Position numbers and translations under genes: made by a program. The notes beneath the pieces are model-generated. The model was not told where the DNA came from. It did not search any database and saw nothing but the letters and a program-made list of their open reading frames with translations. From Acidobacteriota bacterium (GTDB lineage: Bacteria > Acidobacteriota > Terriglobia > Terriglobales > Acidobacteriaceae): 64,000 bases of DNA. This document shows, one piece after another, positions 34,771-43,691 of the stretch. The DNA lies in the NCBI GenBank assembly GCA_021792795.1, contig JAJYUB010000006.1, forward strand, positions 1-64,000, in the 5' to 3' direction. Position 1 is the stretch's first letter. Each line of letters opens with the position of its first letter.

Positions 34771-34862
34771 TTTCACCGTACATCGTGATGCGAATATCGT
34801 TCTATCCCACCCTAGCTACGCGAGGGGCACCCATGACATTACGCCATCCGTGAAAATGCTCT
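34764..34862. repeat. Dispersed ~100-bp inverted-repeat element, copy B, over the sucA start
   Basis: AGAGCATTTTCAC (34764-34776) and GTGAAAATGCTCT (34850-34862) are perfect 13-bp inverted ends. The core has GATGCGAATATCG, ATCCCACCCTAGCT and GGGGCACCC in the same order as copy A (11681-11780). Read on the minus strand, the end near sucA supplies its GTG AAA ATG CTC start. Confidence 0.75.
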
Positions 34863-34984
34863 CATTCAATTGTCGCAGAGGCAGCAGGCGGCGGCAACGA
34901 CGCGGGGCGCGCCAGTGGTTGCGAGAAGATTTCGTGATGGAGGAAATGAAAGAAACGACGGCGGTAGGCGACCGCTGCGAGTGG

Positions 34985-35353
34985 TTATAGCTTGGCGGTG
35001 GCGTTTTTGCTTAGTTTTGTAGCCAGGGCCACCAGGTCGGATGGAAGAATCGGCTTGCAGCGGAAGGTGACATCCAAACCTTCGTAGTCGGCTTCGGCTT
35101 CAGCAAGACCGCTGAGCACCATCACCGACAATCCAGCCCTGCGTTCCCAAAGCCGCTCCACAAAGTGATGGCCGGATTCCCCGGGCATAATGTGGTCTGT
35201 AATGACGAGATTGATTTCGCGATTCTCATCGGTCTCGAGTGCGTCGAAGGCGGCGTCAGCGGAATAAGCTGTGCGAACCTCCAACCCGGCTCGGTTGAGG
35301 ATGGCTTTGCGCGTGAGCGCTTGCACCTGGTTATCGTCGACTACGAGAATCAC
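34985..35353 (-). CDS. Receiver-only response regulator
   Basis: 122 residues, a single CheY-like domain. Acidic pocket VVDDN (about 4-8), phospho-acceptor Asp 53 in VITDHIMPG, Ser/Thr switch VLSG (about 79-82) and Lys 100 in FRCKP. There is no output domain, so it must act by protein contact or phosphotransfer. No kinase is adjacent. Located between sucA and an SDR gene, all on the minus strand but widely spaced. Confidence 0.85.
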   Translation of the reverse strand: MILVVDDNQVQALTRKAILNRAGLEVRTAYSADAAFDALETDENREINLVITDHIMPGESGHHFVERLWERRAGLSVMVLSGLAEAEADYEGLDVTFRCKPILPSDLVALATKLSKNATAKL

Positions 35354-35501
35354 GGGGGCTTTCTTGAACTAAAGGAACTGATGTTGTTTTCTACGAAAAA
35401 GTTGTCTGGGTCAATCACTAATAGCAAATAAAAGATATCAAAGTAGATTACCTACGGGATACTACTTTCGACACCGGAGCTACTATATCGCAAGAAAACC
35501 C

Positions 35502-36314
35502 TTATTGGCCTTTCCCGGGAACACCAATATTGGCACGCCGCATTGCCCGCGCGACCGCGGACGTAATCCATCGACGAGGCAGCAACGTCAGGGCCACGAC
35601 CAGAAGCCGGTTGGAAGTGCCGGTGACGATCGATGATTTTTTGCGATCGAAGGCGCGCAACGACTCCCTCACAACTTCCGCCGATGTCTGCATTCGCGCA
35701 CGATGGCTGAATGGGCTTTCGCCGGCAACGCGGAAGAAGTTTGTCTCGGTTGTCCCCGGGTTGACCGCCATCACATGCACTCCACGCTGACACGCCTCCT
35801 CAAACAGCGCGTCGGAAAAGCTCTTTACGAAGGCCTTGGTTGCGGCATACACGGCGGAGTATGGAAGCGGGGCAAATCCTGCGACGGAGGCGATATGGAT
35901 GATGCCGCCGCGACGGCGCCGCATCATCGGCTGCAGATAGAGGTGCGCCAACTCGACCAGCGCGACAATATTCAGGTCGATCATCTGGCGCACGCGGTTG
36001 AGATCGAGCGAGGCGAATTCTCCTAAAGCGCCAACTCCCGCGTTATTGACCAACAGATCGACATCCAGATGGGCGGCCTGCGTCCTTTGAAATAACTCGG
36101 CGGGCGCGCCGGATACGGTGAGGTCCAAGGGGATTGCGACGACGTCGATGCCCATGTGCGCGGACATCAACTCGCCGCGGACCTGCTCCAGCCGGTCCTG
36201 CGAACGCGCGACCAAGACCAGAGACCATCCACGCGCTGCCAATTGCCGCGCAAACTCTTCGCCAATGCCGGAGCTTGCGCCCGTGATCAGCGCGTATCCT
36301 TGCGGTGAAACCAT
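35502..36314 (-). CDS. Short-chain dehydrogenase/reductase
   Basis: 270 residues, Rossmann fold. NAD(P) motif TGASSGIGEEFA (about 11-22), NNAG (about 89-92), catalytic Ser in HIASVAG, YAATKAF (Tyr and Lys, about 156-162) and NPGTTETNFF. The C-terminal extension (LLVVALTLLPRRWITSAVARAM) is hydrophobic and may attach to the membrane, as in YqjQ/DltE-like SDRs. The substrate cannot be named. A Met-Val-Ser start at 36314 has a weak AAGGAG upstream. Confidence 0.85.
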   Translation of the reverse strand: MVSPQGYALITGASSGIGEEFARQLAARGWSLVLVARSQDRLEQVRGELMSAHMGIDVVAIPLDLTVSGAPAELFQRTQAAHLDVDLLVNNAGVGALGEFASLDLNRVRQMIDLNIVALVELAHLYLQPMMRRRRGGIIHIASVAGFAPLPYSAVYAATKAFVKSFSDALFEEACQRGVHVMAVNPGTTETNFFRVAGESPFSHRARMQTSAEVVRESLRAFDRKKSSIVTGTSNRLLVVALTLLPRRWITSAVARAMRRANIGVPGKGQ

Positions 36315-36352
36315 ACTGTTTTTTCTCCTTGGGTCGAGTGAGATGGGGTGCG

Positions 36353-36436
36353 CCAGGTCTCGATCCTTAGACCTGGGATTTCAATGTTGAGAAGACCCAG
36401 ATCTCATCCACCCGGCTGACTAGATCTGGGCATCCA
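36353..36436. repeat. Pair of REP-type palindromes
   Basis: CCAGGTCT (36353-36360) pairs with AGACCTGG (36369-36376), nearly the same as 18577-18604. A second unit, CCCAGATCT and AGATCTGGG (about 36396-36430), follows with a longer loop and ends in CATCC. They fill the gap between the ZIP and SDR genes. Confidence 0.75.
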
Positions 36437-36459
36437 GGCTCGTTTCACCCGCCGTACCA

Positions 36460-37191
36460 CTAGGAAATCAAGCGGGCCAGCAGGAAGGCCGCGACGCCGA
36501 GGAAAAACAGCACGCGATAGCGAATTCCGTGGGCGCGGTTGACTTCCGGCAACAGATCTGTGCCCGCGACATACAAGGCTACGCCTGCGGAAAGCGGCAG
36601 GCCGATACCGGCCAGGGTCGGCAGAAAATGGATGGCGGCGACTCCGGCAACGGTGGCCGCGCCCAATAGGCAGGCCGCGGAAAAGGCGATGCGCGCGCTG
36701 CGGCCGCTGGCCAGCATCACACTGCCGACGGTGAAACCCTCGGGCAGTTTATGCAGCAGCATTCCTGTAAAGATGAGCCATCCAAGCGCGCTGGAAAACG
36801 CAAATCCGCTGGCAATGGCAATGCCGTCGAAGAAAGTATGCGCAGCCAGGCCGAACGTCACCGAATAGGCGGTGGAGCGATGAAGGAATTCTTCCGAGTG
36901 CGTTTCCTCTCCGAAATGAAAGTGCGCGACCAGGGTATGTTCCAGCAGATGCACGCCGCAGAAGCCGGCAAGGATCCACAGCGGCGCGGAAACCGGGGCG
37001 GCGCGAAAACTTTCCGGCATCATTTCCACCAGCGCCACGGCGATCAAGAACCCGGCCCCAAATGCGACAAAGCCGTGCAGGAAACGTTCCGCCCGCATGC
37101 GCAGCAGCAGCAGGCCGCCGACAACATCGGCCATGCCCGCCACGAGACCGAGGACCAGCACAATCCAGAACGGTGTGGAAACGTGCGTCAT
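36460..37191 (-). CDS. ZIP-family metal transporter
   Basis: 243 residues and about eight membrane helices. Transport-site motifs are HTFFDGIAIASGF (about 120-132) and HKLPEGFTVGSV (about 150-161), plus a His-rich loop HFHFGEETHSEEFLH between helices 3 and 4. ZIP proteins take up zinc or iron; the ion is not fixed by sequence. The ATG is 7 bases past the ychF stop, so the two genes form an operon. Confidence 0.85.
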   Translation of the reverse strand: MTHVSTPFWIVLVLGLVAGMADVVGGLLLLRMRAERFLHGFVAFGAGFLIAVALVEMMPESFRAAPVSAPLWILAGFCGVHLLEHTLVAHFHFGEETHSEEFLHRSTAYSVTFGLAAHTFFDGIAIASGFAFSSALGWLIFTGMLLHKLPEGFTVGSVMLASGRSARIAFSAACLLGAATVAGVAAIHFLPTLAGIGLPLSAGVALYVAGTDLLPEVNRAHGIRYRVLFFLGVAAFLLARLIS

Positions 37192-37198
37192 CTCTTTC

Positions 37199-38284
37199 CT
37201 ATCCGCTGTGACGAATGTGCATCACGTCACCATCCTGAACGATGTAGTCCTTGCCTTCCAGGCGCAGCGTGCCATGCGATCGCGCGACGGCCTCCGAACC
37301 CGCTGCGAGCAGCGTATCCCAATGGATGGTTTCGGCGCGGATGAAATGTTTTTCCAGGTCGGAATGGATCGCTCCGGCGGCCGCCTGCGCGCGCGAGTGG
37401 ACTGGAATCGTCCAGGCGCGACACTCGTCTTCGCCCACCGTGAAAAACGAAATCAACCCCAACAGCTCATAGCTCTTGCGGATCAGCCTGCGCAGACCGC
37501 TTTCGCCCAATCCATAGCTCGATAAAAATTCTTCGGCTTCCTCGTCCGGCATCTCGGCCAGTTCCGCCTCCACCTTGCCGCAGATGGCCGTCGCTCCCGT
37601 GCCAGGCCGCTTCGCGATGGTCGCCAGGCCATATTTCTCTACCGCGGCTTCCAAATCTGTGCCGAGCGTGGTGCTCTCAGAAATATTCAGCACATAGAGC
37701 ACAGGCTTCTGGCTGAGGAACATATACCCGCGAATCAACTTCTTTTCATCCGCCGTCATTTCCATGGCGCGCAATGGCTGCTCTGCCTCCAAGTGCGGCT
37801 TGGCGCGCAGAAGCAGCGCCTGCTCGGCTTCCAGCTCTGGAGTGCGCCCTTTTTTCAAGTCTTTTTCCAGGCGCTCCATCCGCTTTTCAATCTGCGTCAG
37901 ATCGCTCAACATCAGATCGAATTCAACATCCTGGATTTCTTTCAGCGGATCGATGGGCGCGGTCAACGGCACGGAGGAATCGTCGAAGACGCGCAGCACA
38001 TGGATCAACGCATCCACGTTGCGCAGGCTGGCGAGCAGGCTCGGCTCCTTCAGCGCTTCCTGGCCTATCGCGCCCACATCGGCATATTCGACCGTGGCAA
38101 ACACGGTCTTCTTCGGCTGATAGAGCGCGGCGAGTTTCTCCAGTCGATCGTCGGGCACGCGCGCCATGCCCAGATGAACTTCCTTGGGATTCGAATAGCC
38201 GCGGTCTTCCAGTTTGGCCTTGGTCAGTATCTTGAACAGCGAGGTTTTGCCTACCTGGGGCAGGCCGATAATTCCAGTCTTCAT
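37199..38284 (-). CDS. ychF: YchF-like Obg-family GTPase/ATPase
   Basis: 361 residues. YchF binds ribosomes and hydrolyses ATP or GTP. The P-loop GLPQVGKTSLF (about 6-16) and YVLNISES, in the place of the usual NxxE, are present, and the C-terminal TGS-like domain (SFFTVGEDECRAWTIP to VQDGDVMHIRHSG) is typical. The segment after the P-loop is shorter and differs from the usual NAEAANYPFCTI, and the switch region reads VEYADVGAIG. This divergent form may be lineage-specific. Directly upstream of the ZIP gene. Confidence 0.88.
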   Translation of the reverse strand: MKTGIIGLPQVGKTSLFKILTKAKLEDRGYSNPKEVHLGMARVPDDRLEKLAALYQPKKTVFATVEYADVGAIGQEALKEPSLLASLRNVDALIHVLRVFDDSSVPLTAPIDPLKEIQDVEFDLMLSDLTQIEKRMERLEKDLKKGRTPELEAEQALLLRAKPHLEAEQPLRAMEMTADEKKLIRGYMFLSQKPVLYVLNISESTTLGTDLEAAVEKYGLATIAKRPGTGATAICGKVEAELAEMPDEEAEEFLSSYGLGESGLRRLIRKSYELLGLISFFTVGEDECRAWTIPVHSRAQAAAGAIHSDLEKHFIRAETIHWDTLLAAGSEAVARSHGTLRLEGKDYIVQDGDVMHIRHSG

Positions 38285-38366
38285 GCTTGTCCTGTGAGGG
38301 AGATTTTTGGCGGTCCCTACGAAAGTTTACGCTGTTTCCCGCTGTCTATTGTTGCGGCAGATCAAC

Positions 38367-38876
38367 TCAACTGGCCGGTTCTGGCCGCGCATATAGGACG
38401 ATCAGCCCAAGACCCGACAACAGCACGATGCCTTCCAGCGAGGTGGAGAGATTGTGCAGGCGGTTGAAGTCCACGCGCGCGGGATTGGTCGAAGCTGGGT
38501 CCGCCAGGGCCGGACCCGCCTGGATGCGCAGCGATTCCATGCGCGGAATCACAGAAAATTGCGAATATGCCGTCAGGCCCATCATGACAGCAATCAGGAC
38601 CAACGGCGGCGCAATGGAACGCCGAGTCGCGCGTGTCACACGCTCCACGATACATAGCAGCAATAAAGTCGCTCCGCAGAAAAGGCCGATGTCATGCAGG
38701 TGCAGCAAGGAGTTGCGCACCATGGCACCGGCCACTTGAAGGCCGACCGCCGGATCCGGAAACATCGGCATCAGCGACTCGAACGCCACCGGCGCAACCA
38801 CCGCGCCAAAGAACAACAAGCCCCCGACCCACACGACGAGGGCCAGCAGGAGCAGACTACGCAGAAGTGTTCTCAT
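38367..38876 (-). CDS. DUF4149-like membrane protein
   Basis: 169 residues with four membrane helices (LLLLALVVWVGGLLFFGAVV at the start, then LLHLHDIGLFCGATLLLL, APPLVLIAVMMGLTAYS and LEGIVLLSGLGLIVLYA). The W-x-G-G-x-x-F pattern in helix 1 and the HLHD in helix 2 fit DUF4149. Function unknown. ATG 38876 has AAGGATG six bases upstream; a longer start would lie in a REP palindrome. Confidence 0.7.
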   Translation of the reverse strand: MRTLLRSLLLLALVVWVGGLLFFGAVVAPVAFESLMPMFPDPAVGLQVAGAMVRNSLLHLHDIGLFCGATLLLLCIVERVTRATRRSIAPPLVLIAVMMGLTAYSQFSVIPRMESLRIQAGPALADPASTNPARVDFNRLHNLSTSLEGIVLLSGLGLIVLYARPEPAS

Positions 38877-38928
38877 GGGCCATCCTTTTACCGCTGTTGG
38901 ATTGATTTTATTGCCGGTGTAGAAAGAA

Positions 38929-38960
38929 CCCACATCTCAAAATCGAGATGTGGGGCACCC
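38929..38960. repeat. REP-type palindrome with GGGGCACCC tail
   Basis: CCCACATCTC pairs with GAGATGTGGG around AAAATC, then GCACCC. Near-identical to 18745-18776. It starts five bases past the htpX stop and may protect its mRNA end. Confidence 0.8.
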
Positions 38961-38964
38961 GGCA

Positions 38965-39834
38965 CTATTGCAGTCCGCTGACGGAGCTGCGCCCAATCAG
39001 GCGCTCAATGCGTTTCCGCATCGGCGGATGGGTCGAGAACAGGTTGCTGAACATGCCGCCGCCGACCAGCGGTTGCGCAATAAACAGATGCGCGCTGGAA
39101 GGCGATGCCACCATCGGCACGCGCTTGGAATAGGCATCGATCTTTTCCAGGGCACTTGCCAGGGCATACGGATTGCCGGTCGTTTTCGCGCCAGTGGCGT
39201 CGGCCTCATATTCCCGCGAACGGGAGACGGCCATCTGGATCAGCATGGCTGCGATGGGCGCCAAGACCAGCATGAACAGCCCGCTGATTCCACCGCCGCG
39301 CTCGCGCCTGCCGCCTCCGCCGCCAAAGCCGCCGAAAATATCTGCCCAGTAGCCCATCCGCGCGATCAACGTAATCGCCCCGGCGAGCGTGGCCGCAATG
39401 GAGCTGGTCAAAATATCGCGGTTCTGCACATGGCCGAGTTCGTGCGCCAGCACGCCTTCGAGTTCTTCGTCATCGAGAAGGCCCAAGATTCCGTGGGTCA
39501 TGGCCACCGAAGCGTGCTTGGGATTTCGTCCGGTTGCGAATGCATTCGGAGACTCGGTTGGAATGACGTACATCTTCGGCATCGGAATGCCCATGCGTTG
39601 CGTCATCCGCTCCACCACTTCATAGGCGCGAGGCAGTTCCTCTCGCGTGACCGGCTGCGCTTTGTACATTTTCAGCGCCAGCTTGTCGGAGTAGAAGTAG
39701 GTGAAGAAATTCATTCCGGCGGCAAAGAGAAATCCAAGGACCAGACCATTTCGCCCGCCGAAATGCTCGCCGATCAAGACCAGCAGCACCGTCAGCAGCG
39801 CAAGAAGGAATGCAGTTTTCGCGGTGTTTCCCAT
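38965..39834 (-). CDS. htpX: Membrane zinc protease HtpX
   Basis: 289 residues. HtpX degrades damaged membrane proteins. Two N-terminal helices (about 8-45), the zinc motif HELGHVQNRD (about 130-139), a second pair of helices split by a Gly-rich loop (FGGFGGGGGRRERGGG) and the third ligand region SREYEADATGA (about 206-216). Standard length for the family. Upstream of the DUF4149 gene but separated by a palindrome. Confidence 0.93.
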   Translation of the reverse strand: MGNTAKTAFLLALLTVLLVLIGEHFGGRNGLVLGFLFAAGMNFFTYFYSDKLALKMYKAQPVTREELPRAYEVVERMTQRMGIPMPKMYVIPTESPNAFATGRNPKHASVAMTHGILGLLDDEELEGVLAHELGHVQNRDILTSSIAATLAGAITLIARMGYWADIFGGFGGGGGRRERGGGISGLFMLVLAPIAAMLIQMAVSRSREYEADATGAKTTGNPYALASALEKIDAYSKRVPMVASPSSAHLFIAQPLVGGGMFSNLFSTHPPMRKRIERLIGRSSVSGLQ

Positions 39835-39956
39835 AACACTCCGATTCTATTCCTTTGCGCGGCGCGGTATCGAGATGCGAAGCCAACCGGAAACTTGTAG
39901 CATCTATAAGCAGGGCAGAGGCTTTTCGACGCCCGCAAACGTCTACAACCGTACGT

Positions 39957-41168
39957 ATGGTGGAACGCAGCGCAATCGTCGAGCAATGGCGCAGCCGGCA
40001 GGATGCAACGGCTGTGCTGGCCACGCTGGTGCGGGTCGAAGGGTCGTCGTACCGCAGACCGGGCGCGCGCATGTATATCCATTCGACCGGCTCCGTCGGC
40101 GCCATCAGCGGCGGCTGCCTGGAAGGCGATGTCGCGCGCAAGGCGGCATGGACCACTCGGAATGGTCCCGCGATAGAAAGATATTCCACGCTGTTCGATG
40201 AAATTCTGGACGAGACCAATTCGCTCGATACCCGCGAGATTCCCTATGGACTGGGCTGCGGCGGCGTCATCGATGTATTGCTGGAACCGGCTGCTTTGCC
40301 GGAAACCAACGCGATGTTACGGGCGCTGGAAGCGGCGCAGCGCGGCGAGACGTTGTACTCGGCCACCGTGCTGCCTGCTTCCGCAAACGACAGCGTTTCA
40401 TTCGCACGCGTGATCGTGCGCCAAGATGGGTCGATTTTCTTTACGAGTTCATATCTCAGCGCGGAAGCGCAGGCGCATCTGGCCCAGTTGGCGCGCATTG
40501 GGAATGAAGCGAACACGATTTCTCTGTCGCTCGGCAACGAAGCGCGGGAAATCTTTCTTGAGCCGGTCCAGCCGCCGCAAAGACTGATCGTTTTTGGCGC
40601 GGGCGACGACGCGCGGCCGCTGGTGAACATGGCGCACCTGCTGGGATGGCATGTGGCCGTAGCCGATGGAAGACCGTGGCTGGCGCAGGCGGCGCGCTTC
40701 CCAGAGGCCGCACAAGTGCTGGCGCTGAGCGAAAACGCGGCCAATCTCGAAGAGCTACATCTTTCGGGCCGCGATGCCGTCGCCCTGCTGACGCACAGCT
40801 TTGACCAGGACAAACATCTGCTGGGCAAATTGTTGCCGCTGGAGCTGCGCTATCTCGGGTTGCTGGGCGCCCGGCATCGCAGCCGTCTTTTGCTGACGGA
40901 GGCTGCGGCACGGCTTGGCTGGACACCGGAACAATGCCTGCGCCGGCTACACGCGCCGATTGGCCTGGACCTGGGCGGCGATAGTCCGGAGGCGGTGGCG
41001 TTGGCAATACTTTCTGAGATTCAGGCTGCGCTGCACGGAAAAAACGCGGTCTCGCGCGGCATGTCGGAAGAGGATTTTTATGCCGCTCCGGACCGCGCGT
41101 ACATTCCGACGCAATGTCCGCTGGATGAAGCCCCCGAGTCGCCCGATGCCGCGCAAACCACGCACTGA
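39957..41168 (+). CDS. XdhC/CoxI-family protein
   Basis: 403 residues. XdhC proteins sulfurate and insert the molybdenum cofactor into xanthine dehydrogenase-type enzymes. The XdhC_CoxI block (LATLVRVEGSSYRRPGARM, SGGCLEGDV, GLGCGGVIDVLLEP) covers about 15-110, and the Rossmann XdhC_C domain (FGAGDDARPLVNMAHLLGW, about 215 on) ends with GLLGARHRSRLL and HAPIGLDLGGDSPEAVALAI. ATG 39957 begins the family sequence. It overlaps the MocA-like gene by 23 bases. No molybdoenzyme gene is visible here. Confidence 0.88.
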   Translation: MVERSAIVEQWRSRQDATAVLATLVRVEGSSYRRPGARMYIHSTGSVGAISGGCLEGDVARKAAWTTRNGPAIERYSTLFDEILDETNSLDTREIPYGLGCGGVIDVLLEPAALPETNAMLRALEAAQRGETLYSATVLPASANDSVSFARVIVRQDGSIFFTSSYLSAEAQAHLAQLARIGNEANTISLSLGNEAREIFLEPVQPPQRLIVFGAGDDARPLVNMAHLLGWHVAVADGRPWLAQAARFPEAAQVLALSENAANLEELHLSGRDAVALLTHSFDQDKHLLGKLLPLELRYLGLLGARHRSRLLLTEAAARLGWTPEQCLRRLHAPIGLDLGGDSPEAVALAILSEIQAALHGKNAVSRGMSEEDFYAAPDRAYIPTQCPLDEAPESPDAAQTTH

Positions 41169-41790
41169 TTCGGCTTTGGTCCCGGCGATTGTTCTCGCCG
41201 GCGGCGGCTCCACGCGCCTAGGCCAGCCAAAACAACTGCTGCGATTGCCGGCACTCGGCGGAGAAACACTGATCGACCACGCGATCAACCTTGCGATCGC
41301 AGCAGGGGCCACGCCGATTTTTGTCGTGCTCGGCGCGGATGCGGATGAAATTCAGCGCCAGTCTCAATTGCGCGAGTGCATTGTCGTGCGCAACGAGGCA
41401 TGGAGAGAAGGGATGGCGAGTTCCATTCGGCTGGGGGTTGCGGCCGTCATGGGCAACGCGCCCGACGCCTCCGGCGCGATGGTCCTGGTGTGCGATCAAC
41501 CCGCGTTGTCCGCGGACCACTTGCGCGCGTTGCTCAATGCGCACCGGGCTAATCCGAAAAGCATCGCGGCCTCGTGCTATGCCGGACGCGCCGGCGTGCC
41601 GGTTGTGTTCCCTCGCGCATTGTTTCCCGCGTTGCTGGAACTCAACGGCGACCAGGGAGCGCGCGCGATGCTGCAACAGCCTGGATTGGCCGTTCATGCG
41701 ATCGATTTTCCGGGCGGCGAATTGGATCTTGATTCGCCGGAGGATTTGCGGCGGCTGGAATCGGACCCGTTAGCGCGTCCCCGCGGTTGA
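41146..41790 (+). CDS. MocA-like molybdopterin nucleotidyltransferase
   Basis: 214 residues of the MobA-like NTP transferase fold. The signature VLAGGGSTRLGQPKQLL (about 14-30) binds the nucleotide, and VLVCDQPALSADHL (about 107-120) holds the metal Asp. MocA makes the cytosine dinucleotide form of the molybdenum cofactor, and MobA the guanine form; the partnership with XdhC points to the MocA type. It starts inside the xdhC gene, so the two are translationally coupled. A GlmU-like or CofC-like role is less likely. Confidence 0.85.
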   Translation: MPRKPRTDSALVPAIVLAGGGSTRLGQPKQLLRLPALGGETLIDHAINLAIAAGATPIFVVLGADADEIQRQSQLRECIVVRNEAWREGMASSIRLGVAAVMGNAPDASGAMVLVCDQPALSADHLRALLNAHRANPKSIAASCYAGRAGVPVVFPRALFPALLELNGDQGARAMLQQPGLAVHAIDFPGGELDLDSPEDLRRLESDPLARPRG

Positions 41791-41799
41791 AAAGGACAC

Positions 41800-43563
41800 C
41801 TAATGTGCCGCGATATTTTCTTCGCGCTCTTCGGTCGCTTCGCTGGGAGGGGCAGTAGGCAGCGTAAAGAAAAATGTACTGCCGCGATTCAATTCGCTTT
41901 CGGCGCGAATGGTACCGCCGTGGGCGAGGATGATGTGCTTGGCGATGGAGAGACCCAGGCCGGTGCCGCCGGATTCCAGCGAACGGGCCTTGTCAACGCG
42001 ATAAAAACGCTCGAAGATACGGGCGAGATGCTCGGACGCAATGCCCGCGCCGAAATCCTGGACGTAGAATTCCACCGCGGCGGCGACCGGTCGCGATCCG
42101 ATCACGACGCGTTCGCCGCCGCCATATTTCACGGCGTTCTCCAGCAGATTTGAGAGTACTTGCAGAATCGAGTCAGTATCCGCCATCACCCGCTGGCGAG
42201 TACTCTCGCCTTTTTCCAGCACTACGTTTCGATCCATCAGCAACCCTGTCAAAATGGCGGCGGCCTCATCGACCAGCAACTCCGCCTCGACAGGCCTGCG
42301 GTTGAGTTTGTACTCGCCGGACTCAATGCGCGCCAGCGCCAGCAGGTCTTCCGTCAGCCTCGTCATGCGCGCCGCATTGCGGCAGATGATCGCGAGGAAC
42401 TCGCGCGCCTGCGGCGTCAGCCCATCGTCCTCCTCAAGCATGGTCTCGGCGTAGCCGGAAATGGAAGTGAGCGGGGTGCGCAATTCATGGGACACGTTCG
42501 CAATAAAGTCGCGCCGGGTTTTTTCTACCCGATCGATCTCGGTCACGTCATGCATCACCACCACTGCGCTGCCGCCCAGCATGGGCGCGGCACTCACGTC
42601 GAAGATGCGCCCCGGCAGGACTGCCCGCGCGCGCACATGGGCTGTGACTCTTCGACTCAGCGCCTGCTCCACGCAGGCCAGCAAATCCGGATCGCGAATT
42701 GTTTGCACCAGTGCGTTTCCGGGTTTCACGGTCCCACCCATCAATCGTTCCATGACGCGGTTCGACCAGTGGACCCGGCTTTGCGCATCGACGGCAATCA
42801 CGGCCTCCTCCATGCTGTCGAGCACGGTCTCCATTTCTTTACGGCTATCTTGCAGGGTGCGGAAGACAGCTTCGACGCGGACCGCAGTCGCGTCCAGCGC
42901 GTTAGCGACCGCTGCGATTTCATCTCCCGCCGTTTCGTAAATACGGGCGCCAAAATCGCCGCCGGCAAGGCGGCGCGCAAAATCGACAATCCGCGCCAAG
43001 CGCCGCGACACTGCATGCGCCAGCAACGCTGCCAACAGAAATGCCAGCAGCAATCCAAGCAAGGTGGCCCATAACAAACTTCGCCGCACCATGCGCAGCG
43101 TGTCATCCACATCGCGCAGCGGGTAGCCAAGCCGCACGATATACGCGCCGGCCGGGGCCGTCACATACAGGATGCCCTGGGCGATGGCCCTCCCGAAAGC
43201 GCGATGTTCCACGGTGATGGCGCGCATCTCAGGACTGTTCATGAACAGCGTTGAGTCGGTGTTTGCACCCATGTCGCGTCCGCCCGCGGCAAAGTCGGCC
43301 ACCACGCCGCCATCTTTCTTGACGATGGCGACACGCCCATCGATGGCGCGCGCTTCTTCCTGCGCCAGCGCCGCCAAATTCGCCGGAGCGCCGACCACGA
43401 CGCGTTGCGCCAATGCCCGCGCGCTCCCTTGCAGGCCCCGCGCCAGTTGGTTTTGCAAGGAGGATTCCAGGATGTTCTGCTGCGAGATGTCGAGCATTGC
43501 GGCGGCTGCCAGCACCACCAGCACCATCGCCGCAAGAATCTTGAAGAAAACTCTCTGCCTCAT
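41800..43563 (-). CDS. PhoR-like sensor histidine kinase
   Basis: 587 residues. TM1 (about 9-27) and TM2 (about 165-185) flank a periplasmic sensor domain, followed by HAMP, a PAS domain (MEEAVIAVDAQSRVHWSN), the dimerisation helix with the phospho-His in FIANVSHELRTPLTS (about 350-364), and an ATPase domain with NLLENAVKYG, DFGAGIASEHLARIFERF and GGTGLGLSIAKHI. This is the PhoR/VicK layout. Phosphate control is a guess from its response-regulator partner; no pst genes are in the window. The response-regulator gene lies 128 bases upstream on the same strand. Confidence 0.9.
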   Translation of the reverse strand: MRQRVFFKILAAMVLVVLAAAAMLDISQQNILESSLQNQLARGLQGSARALAQRVVVGAPANLAALAQEEARAIDGRVAIVKKDGGVVADFAAGGRDMGANTDSTLFMNSPEMRAITVEHRAFGRAIAQGILYVTAPAGAYIVRLGYPLRDVDDTLRMVRRSLLWATLLGLLLAFLLAALLAHAVSRRLARIVDFARRLAGGDFGARIYETAGDEIAAVANALDATAVRVEAVFRTLQDSRKEMETVLDSMEEAVIAVDAQSRVHWSNRVMERLMGGTVKPGNALVQTIRDPDLLACVEQALSRRVTAHVRARAVLPGRIFDVSAAPMLGGSAVVVMHDVTEIDRVEKTRRDFIANVSHELRTPLTSISGYAETMLEEDDGLTPQAREFLAIICRNAARMTRLTEDLLALARIESGEYKLNRRPVEAELLVDEAAAILTGLLMDRNVVLEKGESTRQRVMADTDSILQVLSNLLENAVKYGGGERVVIGSRPVAAAVEFYVQDFGAGIASEHLARIFERFYRVDKARSLESGGTGLGLSIAKHIILAHGGTIRAESELNRGSTFFFTLPTAPPSEATEEREENIAAH

Positions 43564-43564
43564 G

Positions 43565-43671
43565 TAGCTTTTAGCTCCTAGCCGTTCGCTCCTAGCTGAA
43601 GGTCATAAGCTGGAAACCGTCAGCTCCAGGCCCACTTCGGCGCTGTAAGCCTTTAGGCGGAAGCTAAAAGC
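43565..43671. repeat. Inverted repeat between the kinase and regulator genes
   Basis: TAGCTTTTAGCT (43565-43576) is repeated inverted as AGCTAAAAGCTA (about 43660-43671). The loop contains further short AGCT-rich copies (GCTCCTAGC, TCCTAGCT). It separates the response regulator from the kinase and might reduce read-through. Confidence 0.5.
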
Positions 43672-43691
43672 TAATGGCTAGAAGCTGCCTT

